Shown: positions 1 through 8,003, counted from the first letter of the stretch. The stretch: DNA of 64,000 nucleotides from Paenibacillus sp. Soil522 (GCF_001428245.1 NZ_LMRV01000046.1:1-64000); one strand, 5' to 3'. Notes: generated by a model not told the origin, from the sequence alone. A program made the numbers and translations.

Positions 1-128
1 TTGCTCATTACTTTTTATCGCTTTTTTCGCTTATCCCGAAGGATTTGCGAGGCAGTTATTACTCGTTGTTCAGTTTTCAAAGAGCAATCTTTTCTTTCGT
101 GTCATCCGCGTTTGTCTCAGCGGCGACA
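1..128 (-). other. rRNA operon leader (16S gene lies left of the window)
   Basis: Read on the minus strand this stretch follows a strong promoter and contains a boxA-like antitermination motif (74-86) followed by the sequence CTGAACAACGAG, which I recognise from leaders and spacers of Bacillus and Paenibacillus rRNA operons. No rRNA gene is inside the window; the mature 16S start should lie just beyond position 1. B. subtilis also has an rRNA operon next to the pdaB (ybaN) region, which fits. The assignment rests on the promoter, boxA and recalled leader sequence, not on seeing the rRNA. Confidence 0.8.
74..86 (-). promoter_or_regulatory. boxA antitermination motif of the rrn leader
   Basis: On the minus strand the sequence is TGCTCTTTGAAAA, very close to the boxA consensus TGYTCTTTRANA that recruits the NusB/NusE (S10) antitermination complex. 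It sits about 50 nt downstream of the rrn -10 element. Confidence 0.75.
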
Positions 129-134
129 AGAAAT

Positions 135-195
135 AATATATCACAGGGGCCCAATTAAATGCAACCCCTTTTTAAAAGTTTTTAAAAAAACTAGA
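135..195 (-). promoter_or_regulatory. rRNA operon promoter with AT-rich UP element
   Basis: Minus strand: -35 TTGCAT (159-164), 18-bp spacer, -10 TATATT (135-140). An A/T-run tract (171-195) lies directly upstream of the -35, as in UP elements bound by the alpha C-terminal domain. The start region GTCGCCGCTGAG is GC-rich, as in stringently controlled rRNA promoters. The UP tract directly abuts the stop codon of the small upstream gene. Confidence 0.8.
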
Positions 196-196
196 T

Positions 197-418
197 TTAT
201 CGGTATGAACGTGCGTTTAGCGCATAGCGCGACAGTTCTTTCGGGGAGGCAATACGGGCATACATTCGGAAGATGATTTTGTATCTTCGTGTGATGGCTT
301 GCTTAATATCTCCATCTAACCGGGAGTCGTTCAGGTCAAGCAGCATTTCATCCAATTCTTTGCGAAGGACGTAGTCGAGTTCTTTGCATTCTTTATCGTT
401 GAACAATATTCCGAGCAT
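197..418 (-). CDS. Small conserved-looking protein of unknown function
   Basis: A 73-residue, highly charged, probably helical protein with no signal peptide, membrane segment or motif that I recognise. It is supported as a gene by a strong ribosome binding site (AAAGGAGGT, 10 nt before the ATG). It lies between the SpoIIM-family gene and the rRNA promoter, and its TAA stop touches the UP element of that promoter, with no terminator between. Transcripts of this gene could therefore run into the rRNA operon. Function unknown; I would not guess one. Confidence 0.6.
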   Translation of the reverse strand: MLGILFNDKECKELDYVLRKELDEMLLDLNDSRLDGDIKQAITRRYKIIFRMYARIASPKELSRYALNARSYR

Positions 419-543
419 AGCCGTGAGTGACCTCCTTTAGTTGTAAAGCGCAACTAGACCATTCATAACGAACAAAAAGCAACGTCTCACGCTAATGCGT
501 TTCGACACTGCTTTACTGTTATGCTCAAATATTGGAAAATTTA

Positions 544-1170
544 TTACATTTCTATTAACCAAGTTGTAATTGTACTTTCGATAACCGATGCAATAAGCAG
601 TATTATCGTCAAAATAACCATTACAGGTACGGTACGGATAACAAAGCTTTCAAGCTCACGGGCTAATCCGGCTGATGAAGATCTAGCGAATATAAGGGAG
701 CTTCCCGCTTTTAAGACGTGCACTCCAAAACGCATGCCATACGCGCATGCTATAATAATGGCCGGAATTTCCAAGATACCGTGCGGCAGCAATCCTTTTA
801 CAATAAGCTCCATCACATATCCGCCGCCATGCAGCTCTGCGCTCTCCTTCAGCAAATAACCGATCAGCATCCCGTTCACGACAAGGAAAAGGAATGGCAG
901 GATTCCGAACAAAGCGCCTAAATAGATAACCAGTATGGATTTAATCGCATTGTTCAAAAAAATAATAACAATCATCGTTAACGTTGGATTGCTCGATTTA
1001 TCGATCATATCGGCAAGCTGGCCGAGTCCCTTTAACTGCTCATTCAGAAATACTTTGAACGCCGGGTTCGTTCCTCCAATAACCATGCCTGCTAAAAACA
1101 ATATAGAGCCAAACGCGATATAAGGTTTCATTTGCTTGAAATGATCCCAAATCAACCGCCATTTAAACAT
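544..1170 (-). CDS. SpoIIM-family (DUF95) membrane protein
   Basis: A 208-residue integral membrane protein. Hydrophobic segments lie at about 17-34, 63-107 (probably two helices), 133-150 and 180-206. The conserved family motif HGILEIP is at 130-136 and a NN pair at about 73-74. SpoIIM is part of the SpoIIDMP machine that drives engulfment in the mother cell. In B. subtilis spoIIM lies elsewhere, near fur and xerD, so this copy next to pdaB may be a paralogue rather than the engulfment gene itself. A good ribosome binding site (GGAGGG) precedes the ATG at 1168-1170. Confidence 0.75.
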   Translation of the reverse strand: MFKWRLIWDHFKQMKPYIAFGSILFLAGMVIGGTNPAFKVFLNEQLKGLGQLADMIDKSSNPTLTMIVIIFLNNAIKSILVIYLGALFGILPFLFLVVNGMLIGYLLKESAELHGGGYVMELIVKGLLPHGILEIPAIIIACAYGMRFGVHVLKAGSSLIFARSSSAGLARELESFVIRTVPVMVILTIILLIASVIESTITTWLIEM

Positions 1171-1271
1171 TTTATTTCCCTCCGCAGCCTATAAGTTTCA
1201 CAACATAGATGAATATCTTTGTTGTACGAGCATAGATTGTACTACAAGCGTAAATGACTGCAGCCTTCCAT

Positions 1272-1343
1272 GGAGGCAAAAGCTCGTTTCGCGGTAAAAA
1301 GATAAGCGAAGTATAAAGGTCGGATTTATACTTTCTTATCTTT
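1272..1343 (+). repeat. Dispersed palindromic element, copy 1 (before pdaB)
   Basis: Imperfect inverted repeat: AAAGATAAG-cg-AAGTATAAA (1298-1317), 7-nt loop, TTTATACTT-t-CTTATCTTT (1325-1343). The 5' flank contains AAAGCTCGTTTCGCGGT (about 1279-1295), which recurs exactly beside copy 4 near 54,420. The hairpin ends 35 nt before the pdaB start codon. There is no U-run, so it does not look like a simple terminator. Confidence 0.75.
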
Positions 1344-1378
1344 GTACAAGCTTCCATTAGAGAGGAGTGCCCTTCCCG

Positions 1379-2188
1379 ATGAACGTTTTTTATGTTTTGA
1401 ACGGACGTAAGCTGAAAAGGTATTTTCTGATTGCCATCGCGGTTGTCTTCTCCATCGGTATCATTTATGCCGAACGCGACAACATCACAGTGTTCGCTCC
1501 GCAGCAGCCCGCTGCCATTTACAGTGTGCCCACTGACAAAAAGGTTGTTGCCCTTACCTTTGACATCAGCTGGGGCGAGAAACGAACAGAGCCCATTCTT
1601 AATGTGCTAAAAGAAAAGAACATTAAGCAGGCTACCTTCTTCTTATCTTCACCTTGGACCCAATCTCATCCCGAAATCGTCAAAAAAATTCAAGAAGCCG
1701 GTTTTGAAATTGGCAGCCATGGCCACAAGCATGATAATTACAGCAAGCTTAGCGATGAAGAAATTCGCAAGCAAATCATGACCGCACATACCATTTTATC
1801 CGACGTGACCGGAAAACAGCCGAATTTGATCCGACTTCCTAACGGCGATTTTGACAAACGGGTACTGCGCATTGCTGAAGAGCTTCAATATAAGGTCATC
1901 CAATGGGATACCGATTCACTCGACTGGATGAACATCGGCACAGACAAAATCATTAACCGGGTCGTTACGCGCGCCCACCCTGGCGACATTATTTTGTTCC
2001 ACGCAAGCGATTCCGTTAAACAAACGCATGAAGCCCTGCCGGTAGTCATTGACCAGCTCCGTGAAAAAGGCTACGATTTCGTAACCGTATCCGACCTGAT
2101 CACACAAACCGAAATCGACGGCAAAGCTGTGCAGGATAAGACGACGTCTACATTCCCGCAGCTCGATGCCGCCGAATTAAATAACTAA
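1379..2188 (+). CDS. pdaB: Polysaccharide deacetylase PdaB
   Basis: A 269-residue sporulation polysaccharide deacetylase family protein with an N-terminal membrane anchor or signal (about 15-31) and an exported NodB domain. NodB motifs seen: TFD (60-62), H114/H118 in the SHGHKH block, RLPNG (152-156), WDTDSLDW (175-182) and ILFHASD. The usual second Asp of the TFDD motif is Ile (TFDI), as I recall for PdaB proteins, so deacetylase activity cannot be assumed. B. subtilis PdaB is needed to keep spores intact late in sporulation. I chose the ATG at 1379 because AGAGGAG lies about 11 nt upstream; the GTG at 1367 overlaps that site. Confidence 0.85.
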   Translation: MNVFYVLNGRKLKRYFLIAIAVVFSIGIIYAERDNITVFAPQQPAAIYSVPTDKKVVALTFDISWGEKRTEPILNVLKEKNIKQATFFLSSPWTQSHPEIVKKIQEAGFEIGSHGHKHDNYSKLSDEEIRKQIMTAHTILSDVTGKQPNLIRLPNGDFDKRVLRIAEELQYKVIQWDTDSLDWMNIGTDKIINRVVTRAHPGDIILFHASDSVKQTHEALPVVIDQLREKGYDFVTVSDLITQTEIDGKAVQDKTTSTFPQLDAAELNN

Positions 2189-2189
2189 G

Positions 2190-2813
2190 CTATACGACCG
2201 GCTTTGCAGCGATTACTGCGGAGTCGGTTTTTTCTTTTTTGACCAGACGATGCATCATCATAATTTGGTATGCATTGCAAACGAATAATGGAACCATCAT
2301 AAAGATAATGGCGGAAACGTTCGTTTCCCCCTGCAGCGCAGGCCATGCTTCGATAAATGTAATGACGAACATGAGAAACATCGTTGGGACAAAGGCTGTT
2401 TTGTTCGTTTGTTTAACCTTAAACCATGACACAACCGCGGAAAGTACAAGCAATACGGACGGCAGCGTCCAGAAAAACCAATTGTTCATGCGCTGCTCGT
2501 ACAACAAATAGCCAAGTCCCGCAGCAGCGAATACTGTCGTGTAGCCCTGCAGAGCATTCCACAAATATTTTTTGCCAAAAACACTAAGGGCAATATAGTT
2601 TAAAGTTAAATAAGCGAAAAAGCCCATTTGGCTAAAGGCACCGATCATTAAACCGACCAAGGCCATCATTAATGCATTAAAGCCAACCGCTTTAAAGCCT
2701 AAAAAACCGAACTCCGGATCAACCCAAGCCATGACCGCCCCGGTTACCACGCAAGCGAGCGCCCCGATAATCATGCCGCTCCAAAATAAAAAGAACCACT
2801 TTTTTAAATTCAC
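2190..2813 (-). CDS. kbaA: KinB-signalling pathway activation protein KbaA
   Basis: A 207-residue polytopic membrane protein with about five to six hydrophobic segments and a short charged C-terminal tail. It matches KbaA by sequence feel and by position between pdaB and gerD, the order known from B. subtilis. KbaA is required for activity of the sporulation sensor kinase KinB, which feeds phosphate into the Spo0A phosphorelay. Its stop codon is one base away from the stop of the convergent pdaB, and the pdaB terminator is embedded in its 3' coding end. Confidence 0.8.
   Translation of the reverse strand: MNLKKWFFLFWSGMIIGALACVVTGAVMAWVDPEFGFLGFKAVGFNALMMALVGLMIGAFSQMGFFAYLTLNYIALSVFGKKYLWNALQGYTTVFAAAGLGYLLYEQRMNNWFFWTLPSVLLVLSAVVSWFKVKQTNKTAFVPTMFLMFVITFIEAWPALQGETNVSAIIFMMVPLFVCNAYQIMMMHRLVKKEKTDSAVIAAKPVV
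2197..2240 (+). terminator. Terminator of pdaB, inside the 3' end of kbaA
   Basis: Plus strand: ACCGGCTTTGCAG, 6-nt loop, CTGCGGAGTCGGT, then TTTTTTCTTTTTT. The hairpin and U-run serve pdaB, while the same DNA on the other strand encodes the last Lys-rich residues of KbaA. Confidence 0.7.
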
Positions 2814-2908
2814 GTTCCTTATCCCCCTGAATACCGATAGCGGCGATAAATTGCTTCCGCATTACCCTTTATTTTACCACGTTCACAACAAAAAGCTAAC
2901 GGCTCTCC

Positions 2909-2938
2909 ATGATAATACGGTGAACAATGCGCATAATA
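2909..2938 (+). promoter_or_regulatory. Candidate SigG-type promoter of gerD
   Basis: ATGATA (2909-2914), 17-bp spacer, CATAATA (2932-2938) resembles the forespore SigG pattern. gerD is SigG-dependent in B. subtilis. The -35 match is only partial, so this is tentative. Confidence 0.3.
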
Positions 2939-3021
2939 AGATCATGATTCATCACTTTTAGAACGATTTGTTTATCCTCATGAAATACAGAAGCACTGAC
3001 ATAGAAGGGAGCATACGAAAA

Positions 3022-3672
3022 ATGCGCAGAAGGTGGGCTTTATTGTCGGTAATCTCAGCATTGATGTTTGTGCTTACAAGCTGCGGTGCCGAGCAGTCAG
3101 GAGGAAATGAGCAGGTCAGCTATAAGGATTTAAAATCGATGGTTATTGATATTCTTAAGACGGGTGATGCCCAAAAGGCTTTGCAGGAGTCGTCAATGCA
3201 AATGTCCGGCTACAAATCGAAGCTGCTATCGATACAAGATCAGGAAGAAGTACGCCTTGCAGTCAAGGATGTGCTTGTGTCGCCTCAATACGATAAGGTC
3301 ATCAAGAAACTTATGGTCGATCCCCGGTTCGCAGGGGAATTTGCAAAAGCTGTCAACAAGCAAAATAAAGAAATTCACAAAGAATTGATAAAAGATCCAT
3401 CGTATCAAGCGGAATTGATTAAAGTGATGAAAAATCCGGAAATGGACAAAATGATTCTTGAGGTGCTGCAAAGCACGCAATACCGCAAGCAAGTCATGTC
3501 ACTTATGCAGGATTCCATGCAAAATCCGTTATTTCGGCTAGAGGTACTTGAACTGCTGAAAAAAGCGGTTCAGGAGGAACTTAAACCGAGCCCTACAGAG
3601 AAGGTTGAAAAGAAGAAAGAAGAGGGAGAAGAAGATAGCGGTGATCAAGAACAAAGCGATTCGGGTATGTAG
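3022..3672 (+). CDS. gerD: Spore germination lipoprotein GerD
   Basis: A 216-residue lipoprotein: N-terminal basic and hydrophobic signal followed by lipobox VLTSC with the modified Cys at 21. The body is helical with repeated D-P and N-P turns, and the C-terminal 35 residues are a Lys/Glu-rich acidic tail. GerD sits in the inner membrane of the spore and is needed to cluster nutrient germinant receptors into the germinosome. It stands alone on the plus strand, divergent from kbaA and convergent with salA, as in B. subtilis. The start at 3022 is preferred because AAGGGAG lies upstream and it gives a normal lipoprotein signal; an upstream in-frame start at 2968 would add 18 residues. Confidence 0.85.
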   Translation: MRRRWALLSVISALMFVLTSCGAEQSGGNEQVSYKDLKSMVIDILKTGDAQKALQESSMQMSGYKSKLLSIQDQEEVRLAVKDVLVSPQYDKVIKKLMVDPRFAGEFAKAVNKQNKEIHKELIKDPSYQAELIKVMKNPEMDKMILEVLQSTQYRKQVMSLMQDSMQNPLFRLEVLELLKKAVQEELKPSPTEKVEKKKEEGEEDSGDQEQSDSGM

Positions 3673-3700
3673 CATATTTAAAAGCTTATCGTTTTAAAGC

Positions 3701-3772
3701 AAAAAAGCCTGAACAGGTTGTCCGCTAAAGCAGCTTTGAACGCTGCAGCGGACAATCGTTCGGGCTTATTTT
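3701..3772. terminator. Bidirectional terminator between gerD and salA
   Basis: Large hairpin: AAAAAAGCCTGAAC at the left, inner stem TTGTCCGCT (3718-3726) pairing with AGCGGACAA (3747-3755), right arm GTTCGGGCTTATTTT. It has A/T runs on both sides, so it can end both convergent transcripts. Confidence 0.85.
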
Positions 3773-3781
3773 ATACTTTCA

Positions 3782-4903
3782 TTAACCGCCGCATTTACTT
3801 AATACGCGATCCGCCAATTCCAAGTACAGCTTGCCTGTTTCAGTATCCTCTTTGTAGACGGATGGAGCAAAGTCAGGCTCAGACACATGGTTGTCGGGCG
3901 CGCCTAACGGAATTTGCGCGAGCAGATCGGCATGAAGCGTCTCTGCAAGGCGGGCGCCTCCACCCCGGCCAAATACATATTCCTTCTCGCCGGACGTCGT
4001 AGATACGTAATAAGACATGTTTTCGACGATTCCGATAATCTCATGCTCGGTCTTGATTGCCATAGCTCCTGCCCTTGCCGCTACAAAAGCAGCGGTGGCG
4101 TGCGGCGTTGTTACGATAATTTCTTTGCTTTGCGGAATCATCTGGTGTACGTCGAGCGCAACGTCTCCCGTTCCCGGCGGCAGATCAAGCAGCAAGTAGT
4201 CAAGCTCGCCCCATTCGATTTCTTGGAAGAAGTTGCGCAGCATTTTGCCGAGCATCGGTCCGCGCCATACGATCGGACTGTTGTCTTCTACGAAAAAACC
4301 CATCGACATGACCTTTACGCCGAATTTCTCGATCGGGATTACCCGTTCATTCACCACTTCCGGGCGCTCCTCGATGCCCATCATATCGGGCACGCTGAAG
4401 CCATAGATGTCGGCGTCGATAATGCCGACGCGCTTGCCCCTTCGGGCTAAAGCTACCGCCAAATTGACGGTCACCGTCGATTTGCCGACGCCGCCTTTGC
4501 CGCTGGCGACGGCGATGAACTGCACTCCGCTGCGAGGGTCCAGCAGCGGATTGGCAAGGCCCGCCCCGTGGCCCTGTACGGGCGCGGGGCCGCCAGCTTT
4601 ACCGGCATCGGCGCCAGCCGCAGCCGATGCTCTAGCTGCCGCAGGCGGCGGCGCAGACGCGCCTGCGCCCGCGGCTGGCGCTGCCTCGGCCCGAAACCGG
4701 AAGTGCACGGTTTCGCCGCCCAGGCGCGCCAGAGCCTCGCGGAGCGAGGCTTCCAGCGCAGGCTGCGCAGCCGCGCTAGCCCCAAGGACCGTCATCGAAA
4801 CCTGACGGTCCCGAACCATTACATCGCGGATGGTTATTTCATCCGCCTTATGCTGCGCCGTCACGGATTCGACGGCCTCAATCACTTGCTCGCGTGTCAA
4901 CAT
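3782..4903 (-). CDS. salA: Mrp/ApbC-family P-loop ATPase (SalA)
   Basis: A 373-residue Mrp/NBP35-type protein: N-terminal MIP18/DUF59 domain (about 1-70), an Ala/Pro/Gly-rich linker (about 72-115), then a deviant Walker A GKGGVGKST (135-143) with the DADIYG and DLPPGTGD motifs. Family members carry Fe-S clusters; B. subtilis SalA is a regulator acting on scoC. The CxxC that usually follows ENMSY in Fe-S carriers is replaced by Ser/Thr residues here, which favours a SalA-like role. The linker is encoded by DNA far richer in GC than the surroundings. It lies next to cwlD, as in B. subtilis. Confidence 0.8.
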   Translation of the reverse strand: MLTREQVIEAVESVTAQHKADEITIRDVMVRDRQVSMTVLGASAAAQPALEASLREALARLGGETVHFRFRAEAAPAAGAGASAPPPAAARASAAAGADAGKAGGPAPVQGHGAGLANPLLDPRSGVQFIAVASGKGGVGKSTVTVNLAVALARRGKRVGIIDADIYGFSVPDMMGIEERPEVVNERVIPIEKFGVKVMSMGFFVEDNSPIVWRGPMLGKMLRNFFQEIEWGELDYLLLDLPPGTGDVALDVHQMIPQSKEIIVTTPHATAAFVAARAGAMAIKTEHEIIGIVENMSYYVSTTSGEKEYVFGRGGGARLAETLHADLLAQIPLGAPDNHVSEPDFAPSVYKEDTETGKLYLELADRVLSKCGG

Positions 4904-5011
4904 AGTATGTGTCCCACCTTTATGTAATTAATGCAATATAATAGCCATTATAGCACAGGAAGCCGATCCACCAAGTCGCTGACGAGTTGCTCCGCTCTTG
5001 CAATCACAGTA

Positions 5012-5800
5012 TCACTTTGTCGTTACTTCGTCCTGCAGCACATTTCCGCTAAGCTTTTCCCCTGCTGCATATCTCAGTACGCCATTATATATCGATGCGG
5101 CCACCTGTCTTTGGTACTCGGCATCCGCAAGCCGCTGAGATTCGCCCGGATTAGACAGAAAGCCGACTTCAACCAAAGCCGTCGGTATACTGTCAATCGC
5201 CTTCAGCACATACACATCCTTAACCGTGGCGGCAACTCGGGTCGTATTTTCCAAATTGCGCTTAATCTCATTTTGTATGAAGGTAGCGAGAATCCGGTTA
5301 TCCGGATGATTCGCGGGGTCAAAAAAGGTTTGCGCACCTGACCATTTCGTCGACGGTATGCTGTTCATATGTATGCTTATAACAGCTGCGGGCTTGCTTT
5401 CTTTAATAACCGCCACCCTCCGTTTCAAATCCTCCGTCTTTCGCTTGCTGTAGGCTCTAGCGTCACCCGTAGCGAGATCGTAGTCGCCTTCCCTCGTCAT
5501 AACGACGATCGCCCCAGCCTGCTGCAAATAATCGCGTAAATAAAGCGCAATGGCCAAATTCAAATCCTTTTCAATAACCCCCTGCTTGCTGACCGCGCCT
5601 CCATCCACTCCACCATGACCGGCATCAATCGCGATCGTCTTCCCGGACAACGGCAGCGTCCAATAGGACCACGTTTTTGTCGATGGCATCGAATGGGTAA
5701 GCACCAAGCCCGTCAAAACGACTACAAGTAATCCGATTCCGATTCGGATTATTCCTTTATACGTCAACCAAATGACTACATGCCGACCGATTCGGCGCAT
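5012..5800 (-). CDS. cwlD: Germination-specific N-acetylmuramoyl-L-alanine amidase CwlD
   Basis: A 262-residue Amidase_3 protein with an N-terminal signal or anchor (about 18-36). Zinc and catalytic residues are visible: H62 (DAGHGG), E77 (VIEKDLN), H144 (SIHMNS) and E211 (VEVGFLSN). In spores CwlD removes the peptide side chains from muramic acid, the first step of muramic-delta-lactam formation in cortex peptidoglycan, which marks the cortex for germination lysins. Its neighbours salA and gerD are the same as in B. subtilis. The start codon follows GGGGTGG and a T-run. Confidence 0.85.
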   Translation of the reverse strand: MRRIGRHVVIWLTYKGIIRIGIGLLVVVLTGLVLTHSMPSTKTWSYWTLPLSGKTIAIDAGHGGVDGGAVSKQGVIEKDLNLAIALYLRDYLQQAGAIVVMTREGDYDLATGDARAYSKRKTEDLKRRVAVIKESKPAAVISIHMNSIPSTKWSGAQTFFDPANHPDNRILATFIQNEIKRNLENTTRVAATVKDVYVLKAIDSIPTALVEVGFLSNPGESQRLADAEYQRQVAASIYNGVLRYAAGEKLSGNVLQDEVTTK

Positions 5801-5930
5801 AAAAAAACCACCCCGTTCCCATCAAATGAATAAGCGGCATCATTTGGCTCAAAATAAACCAATGGCACACTTTCATTTATATGGGACGAGATGGTCGTTT
5901 ATGAGACAATCCTGTAAGGATGTATTTGAA

Positions 5931-7097
5931 TTAGCCTACCGGCTGCTCGGACATACCTTCGATAAGAATTTTAGCAACCTCTGGACGGGAGAACTCAGGC
6001 GGCGGGCAAACGCCGTCACGCAGCAATGCGCGAACCTTCGTACCCGAAAGCGTCAAGTGATGCTCCTTGTCATGCGGGCAAGTTTTCGATGTTGCCATGT
6101 TGCCGCACTTCGTGCAGAAGAAGCTGTGTTCGAAGAAGAGCGGTGTAATGCCGAGATCTTCTGCTGGAATCGTTTTGAGCAGATCCTGCGCTTCGTAAGT
6201 TCCGTAGTAGTCGCCTACGCCAGCGTGATCGCGTCCAACGATAAAGTGCGAACAGCCATAGTTTTTGCGGACAAGCGCGTGAAAAATCGCTTCACGAGGT
6301 CCTGCATAACGCATAGCAGCCGGGAATACGCCGAGGAATACACGATCATTCGGATAGTAGTTATCGAGCAGCGCAAGGTAGCTCTTCATCCGTACGTTCG
6401 CAGGAACGTCATCCGATTTCGTTTCGCCAACGAGCGGGTTAAGGAACAACGCATCAACGATTTCCATTGCCGTCTTCTGAATGTATTCATGCGCGCGATG
6501 AACCGGATTACGCGTTTGGAAGCCAACGATTGTTTTCCAGCCCTTTTCCGCAAAAATACGGCGAGTTTCCGACGGGTCAAAATAAAACTCTTCGAACTTC
6601 TCAGGCTGCGGACGGTTCAATACCGTAATATCGCCGCCTACGTTTGTCGTGGAACGAGCAAACAGCTTTTGAACACCCGGGTGCTCAAGATCGTCCGTTT
6701 TGAAAACGTTGACTGCTTCAACTTTATGATCAACGGTATAAATGCTGTCGATGTTGATAATCGCGTAAATCACGCCATCTTCACCGACTAGCGCCGCACG
6801 CTCGCCAACGGATAATTCAGCTGCCTTCGGTTCTTCTACGGCAAGCGTGATCGGAATGCTCCATACCAATCCATTTGCTAGACGCATATCCTTCACAACC
6901 GATTGATAATCCGCTTCGTTCATGAAGCCGGTCAATGGGGAGAATGCGCCTACGCCGATCAAATCAAGGTCAGAAATGGCCCAAGTATTGATCGTGATTG
7001 ATTTTAATGCTTTTGCTTCAGCCAGTAATGCTTCACGTTGTTCGCCGGCAGCGACACGGTTAACAAGTACGCCGCCGTGCGGTAGAATTTGACTCAT
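5931..7097 (-). CDS. sat: Sulfate adenylyltransferase (ATP sulfurylase)
   Basis: A 388-residue homo-oligomeric type ATP sulfurylase, which makes adenosine 5'-phosphosulfate (APS) from sulfate and ATP. Active-site motifs are present: QTRNPVH (194-200) and GRDHAG (288-293). A Cys cluster CTKC (328-331) plus Cys 340 is likely a zinc site as in bacterial Sat proteins. It is the second gene of an operon with cysH, 32 nt downstream. No APS kinase domain is fused or adjacent, consistent with direct APS reduction by the neighbouring reductase. Confidence 0.92.
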   Translation of the reverse strand: MSQILPHGGVLVNRVAAGEQREALLAEAKALKSITINTWAISDLDLIGVGAFSPLTGFMNEADYQSVVKDMRLANGLVWSIPITLAVEEPKAAELSVGERAALVGEDGVIYAIINIDSIYTVDHKVEAVNVFKTDDLEHPGVQKLFARSTTNVGGDITVLNRPQPEKFEEFYFDPSETRRIFAEKGWKTIVGFQTRNPVHRAHEYIQKTAMEIVDALFLNPLVGETKSDDVPANVRMKSYLALLDNYYPNDRVFLGVFPAAMRYAGPREAIFHALVRKNYGCSHFIVGRDHAGVGDYYGTYEAQDLLKTIPAEDLGITPLFFEHSFFCTKCGNMATSKTCPHDKEHHLTLSGTKVRALLRDGVCPPPEFSRPEVAKILIEGMSEQPVG

Positions 7098-7129
7098 TTT
7101 TGTATCCTCCTAAAGTTGCTTATAGCAGC

Positions 7130-7825
7130 TTATTTATGCAATCCGCATTCTGTTTTTTCTTGTCCGGACCAACGACCCGCACGCGGATCTTCGCCTGGCA
7201 TTACTTTGCGCGTGCATTGCTCGCAGCCAATGCTCGGGTAGTTTTGATCATGCAGCGGATTATAAACAACATCATTCTCACGGATGTAATTCCATACATC
7301 TTCAGTTGTCCAATGAGCGATTGGATTAAACTTTACGAGACCGAATTTTGTATCGTACTCAATTTTTTTGGAATTTGCGCGCGTAGGAGCTTGATCGCGG
7401 CGAATACCGGTAATCCAAGCCTCATATTTGGACAAAATATGAGTCAAAGGCTTTACCTTACGGATGTTGCAGCATGCGTTCGCATCAGATTTCCACAGCT
7501 CTTCGCCAAACTGCGCTGCTTGCTCCTCGGGTGTAATTTCAGGCTTCACTTCAACGAAAGGAATTCCCGGGTAACGCTCTGCCATACGATCGCGCGTCTC
7601 ATAGGTTTCCTTGAAATGAAAATCGGTGTCCAAATAGAAAATATCCGTTTTCGGGCTGACTTTTTGCAGCATGTCGACTAGCACGACATCCTCTGCTCCG
7701 AAGCTGCATGCGAATGTGATATTAGGGAAAGTTTCAACTGCAAACGCAATAATTTCTTCCGGTGTTGCGTTCTCGAGCTCAACTTCCTTTTGCCTGATAA
7801 GCGCTTCTTTTTCAAAAAGGTTCAT
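7130..7825 (-). CDS. cysH: APS-type phosphoadenylyl-sulfate reductase CysH
   Basis: A 231-residue assimilatory reductase that makes sulfite, using thioredoxin. The Cys pairs CC (118-119) and CxxC (201-204) are the ligands of the [4Fe-4S] cluster found in APS-reducing enzymes, and the C-terminal ECGLH (226-230) carries the catalytic Cys. It therefore probably uses APS (perhaps PAPS too). First gene of the cysH-sat operon, with its own SigA promoter. The pair sits between rpsI and cwlD, not a position used in B. subtilis. Sulfite reductase is not in the window. Confidence 0.9.
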   Translation of the reverse strand: MNLFEKEALIRQKEVELENATPEEIIAFAVETFPNITFACSFGAEDVVLVDMLQKVSPKTDIFYLDTDFHFKETYETRDRMAERYPGIPFVEVKPEITPEEQAAQFGEELWKSDANACCNIRKVKPLTHILSKYEAWITGIRRDQAPTRANSKKIEYDTKFGLVKFNPIAHWTTEDVWNYIRENDVVYNPLHDQNYPSIGCEQCTRKVMPGEDPRAGRWSGQEKTECGLHK

Positions 7826-7872
7826 GTTTATACCCTCCGTTTTTAAATCCTAGTAAGTTAGTCTGTAATAAA

Positions 7873-7901
7873 ATTATACGTCCTGCGCGGTCAATGTTCA
7901 A
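7873..7901 (-). promoter_or_regulatory. SigA promoter of cysH-sat
   Basis: Minus strand: TTGAAC (7896-7901), 17-bp spacer, TATAAT (7873-7878). I saw no S-box riboswitch in the roughly 45-nt leader; control by a sulfur repressor such as CymR is possible but not shown. Confidence 0.75.
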
Positions 7902-7954
7902 TAATAAGTTTTCACCAAAATGAAATAAAGTTTTTGGAATTTTTAATTCTGACA

Positions 7955-7988
7955 CAAAAAATGCCCTCTCTGGTTGGCAGAGAAGGCA
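7955..7988 (-). terminator. Terminator of rplM-rpsI
   Basis: Minus strand: TGCCTTCTCT, 7-nt loop, AGAGAGGGCA followed by TTTTTT. Confidence 0.85.
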
Positions 7989-8003
7989 CTTGTCGTATAA
8001 ATA

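Noticed and set aside
1172-1357. A 61-codon minus-strand frame between the SpoIIM-family gene and pdaB
   Set aside because: It runs through the palindromic repeat and lacks a ribosome binding site.
4407-4805. Ala-rich plus-strand frame opposite the SalA linker
   Set aside because: Arises from the GC-rich linker codons of salA; no independent support.
5772-6791. A 339-codon plus-strand frame opposite sat and the cwlD start
   Set aside because: Antisense to a clear sulfurylase gene, with composition typical of a shadow frame and no recognisable domain.
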